From an uncultured Demequina sp. (GTDB taxonomy: Bacteria > Actinomycetota > Actinomycetes > Actinomycetales > Demequinaceae), in contig CALALQ010000439.1 in NCBI GenBank assembly GCA_937925595.1, positions 1 through 5,184 on the forward strand: a stretch of DNA of 5,184 nucleotides, given 5' to 3'. Position numbers and translations under genes: made by a program. Below are positions 4,328-5,184 of the stretch, piece after piece; positions within the stretch are counted from its first letter, which is position 1, and each line of letters starts with the position of its first letter. The notes under the pieces were generated by a model. The model was given only the letters and a program-made list of their open reading frames with translations. It ran no database searches and was not told where the DNA came from.

Positions 4328-5184
4328 ATGACGCCCACGACGAGCGAAGCCCAGCGCGCGGAACTGCACAAGACGATCTGGAGGATCGCCAACGACCTTC
4401 GAGGGTCGGTGGACGGGTGGGACTTCAAGACCTACGTGCTCGGCATGCTGTTCTACCGGTTCATCTCCGAGAACCTCACTGCCTACATCAATGCCGGCGA
4501 ACGCGCGGCGGGCGAGGCGAGCTTCGACTACGCCACGCTCCCCGACGTGGACGCCGAGTTCGGACGTGCCGACACGGTGGCGGAGAAGGGGTTCTTCATC
4601 CTGCCGTCCGAGCTGTTCCAGAACGTCCGGGCACGGGCCGCGAAGGACGAGAACCTCAACGAGACCCTCGAGCGGGTGTTCAAGAACATTGAGGGCTCCG
4701 CGGTCGGCACCGACAGCGAAAACGACCTCAAGGGCCTGTTCGATGACCTCGACGTCAACAGCTCAAAGCTCGGGAACACGGTTGCCAAGCGCAACGAGAA
4801 GCTCGTCAAGCTCCTGAATGCCATCGGCGACTTGCCGCTGGGCGACTTCGCCGACAACTCGATCGACCTGTTCGGCGACGCGTACGAGTACCTCATGCAG
4901 ATGTACGCCTCGCAGGCCGGTAAGTCCGGTGGCGAGTACTACACGCCGCAGGAAGTGTCGGAAGTGCTCGCGCGGATCACCGTGATGGGAAAGACCCGCG
5001 TCAACAAGGTGTACGACCCTGCCGCCGGATCCGGGTCGCTGCTGCTGAAGTTCGCGAAGGTGCTCGGCAAGGAGAACGTCGGCGGCTTCTACGGTCAGGA
5101 GATCAACCTGACCACCTACAACCTCGCGCGCATCAACATGTTCCTGCACGACGTGAACTACGAGAAGTTCGACATCGCGCACGG
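4328..5184 (+). CDS. hsdM: Type I restriction-modification methyltransferase subunit HsdM (partial, 3' end outside window)
   Basis: The first 285 residues are present; the gene runs off the right edge. HsdM transfers a methyl group from S-adenosylmethionine to the N6 of adenine within the sequence chosen by HsdS, and is needed for both modification and HsdR-dependent cleavage. Residues ~10-165 form the HsdM N-terminal helical domain ([43 protein letters not shown]). The catalytic domain starts with [10 protein letters not shown] (201-210), then motif [12 protein letters not shown] (230-240, SAM binding) and GQEIN (256-260). The NPPY/F catalytic motif lies beyond the window. ATG 4328 is the first in-frame start; GGAGAG (4310-4315) is 12 nt upstream, longer than ideal. 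The closest family is the type IA HsdM. hsdS and hsdR are expected downstream. Confidence 0.95.
   Translation, partial: MTPTTSEAQRAELHKTIWRIANDLRGSVDGWDFKTYVLGMLFYRFISENLTAYINAGERAAGEASFDYATLPDVDAEFGRADTVAEKGFFILPSELFQNVRARAAKDENLNETLERVFKNIEGSAVGTDSENDLKGLFDDLDVNSSKLGNTVAKRNEKLVKLLNAIGDLPLGDFADNSIDLFGDAYEYLMQMYASQAGKSGGEYYTPQEVSEVLARITVMGKTRVNKVYDPAAGSGSLLLKFAKVLGKENVGGFYGQEINLTTYNLARINMFLHDVNYEKFDIAH

Noticed and set aside
4417..5182. Alternative frames on both strands inside hsdM
   Set aside because: They overlap a well-supported HsdM reading frame and show only compositional Arg/Ser- or Leu/Val-rich sequence.

Overview
The window reads as chromosomal accessory DNA from a high-GC Gram-positive bacterium, most likely an actinomycete. 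Coding frames are G/C-biased at the third position, GTG is a plausible start, Shine-Dalgarno sites are purine-rich, and at least one gene looks leaderless. The lineage cannot be set more finely by reading alone. There is no tRNA, rRNA, CRISPR array, transposase or integrase. The content (a type I restriction-modification gene, antitoxin-like DNA-binding proteins, orphan small proteins and decayed coding sequence) is typical of a defence or accessory island.

Left part (about 1-2365): two gene pairs point at each other. On the minus strand an intact HAD-fold gene (2365->1448, 305 aa, all four HAD motifs) is followed after 33 nt by a 196-aa protein (1414->824) whose C-terminus resembles the Xre/MbcA/ParS toxin-binding domain. 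On the plus strand a 36-codon ORF (111-221) with a strong Shine-Dalgarno site keeps only the N-terminal 23 residues of the same HAD family, in the same register from the Met. It is followed by a second MbcA/ParS-like protein (245-748, or 218-748 with a GTGA overlap). This suggests two copies of a HAD + ParS-like module, one intact and one with the HAD gene lost apart from its first segment. This is the best candidate for an undescribed system here.

Middle (about 2366-3114): upstream of the intact HAD gene is an imperfect inverted repeat beside its Shine-Dalgarno site. Beyond it lie roughly 550 bp with codon-like periodicity on the minus strand but broken by an in-frame stop and apparent frame changes, probably a decayed gene. 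A divergent plus-strand gene (3115-3474) encodes a small protein made of two tandem copies of one helix-turn-helix-like unit.

Right part (about 3475-5184): a spacer with two overlapping inverted repeats precedes a 165-aa three-helix membrane protein (3626-4123) that may be translated from a leaderless mRNA. A 204-nt spacer with a candidate promoter/palindrome leads to hsdM (4328 to the window edge), the N-terminal 285 residues of a type I restriction-modification N6-adenine methyltransferase. The hsdS and hsdR genes would be expected downstream, outside the window.
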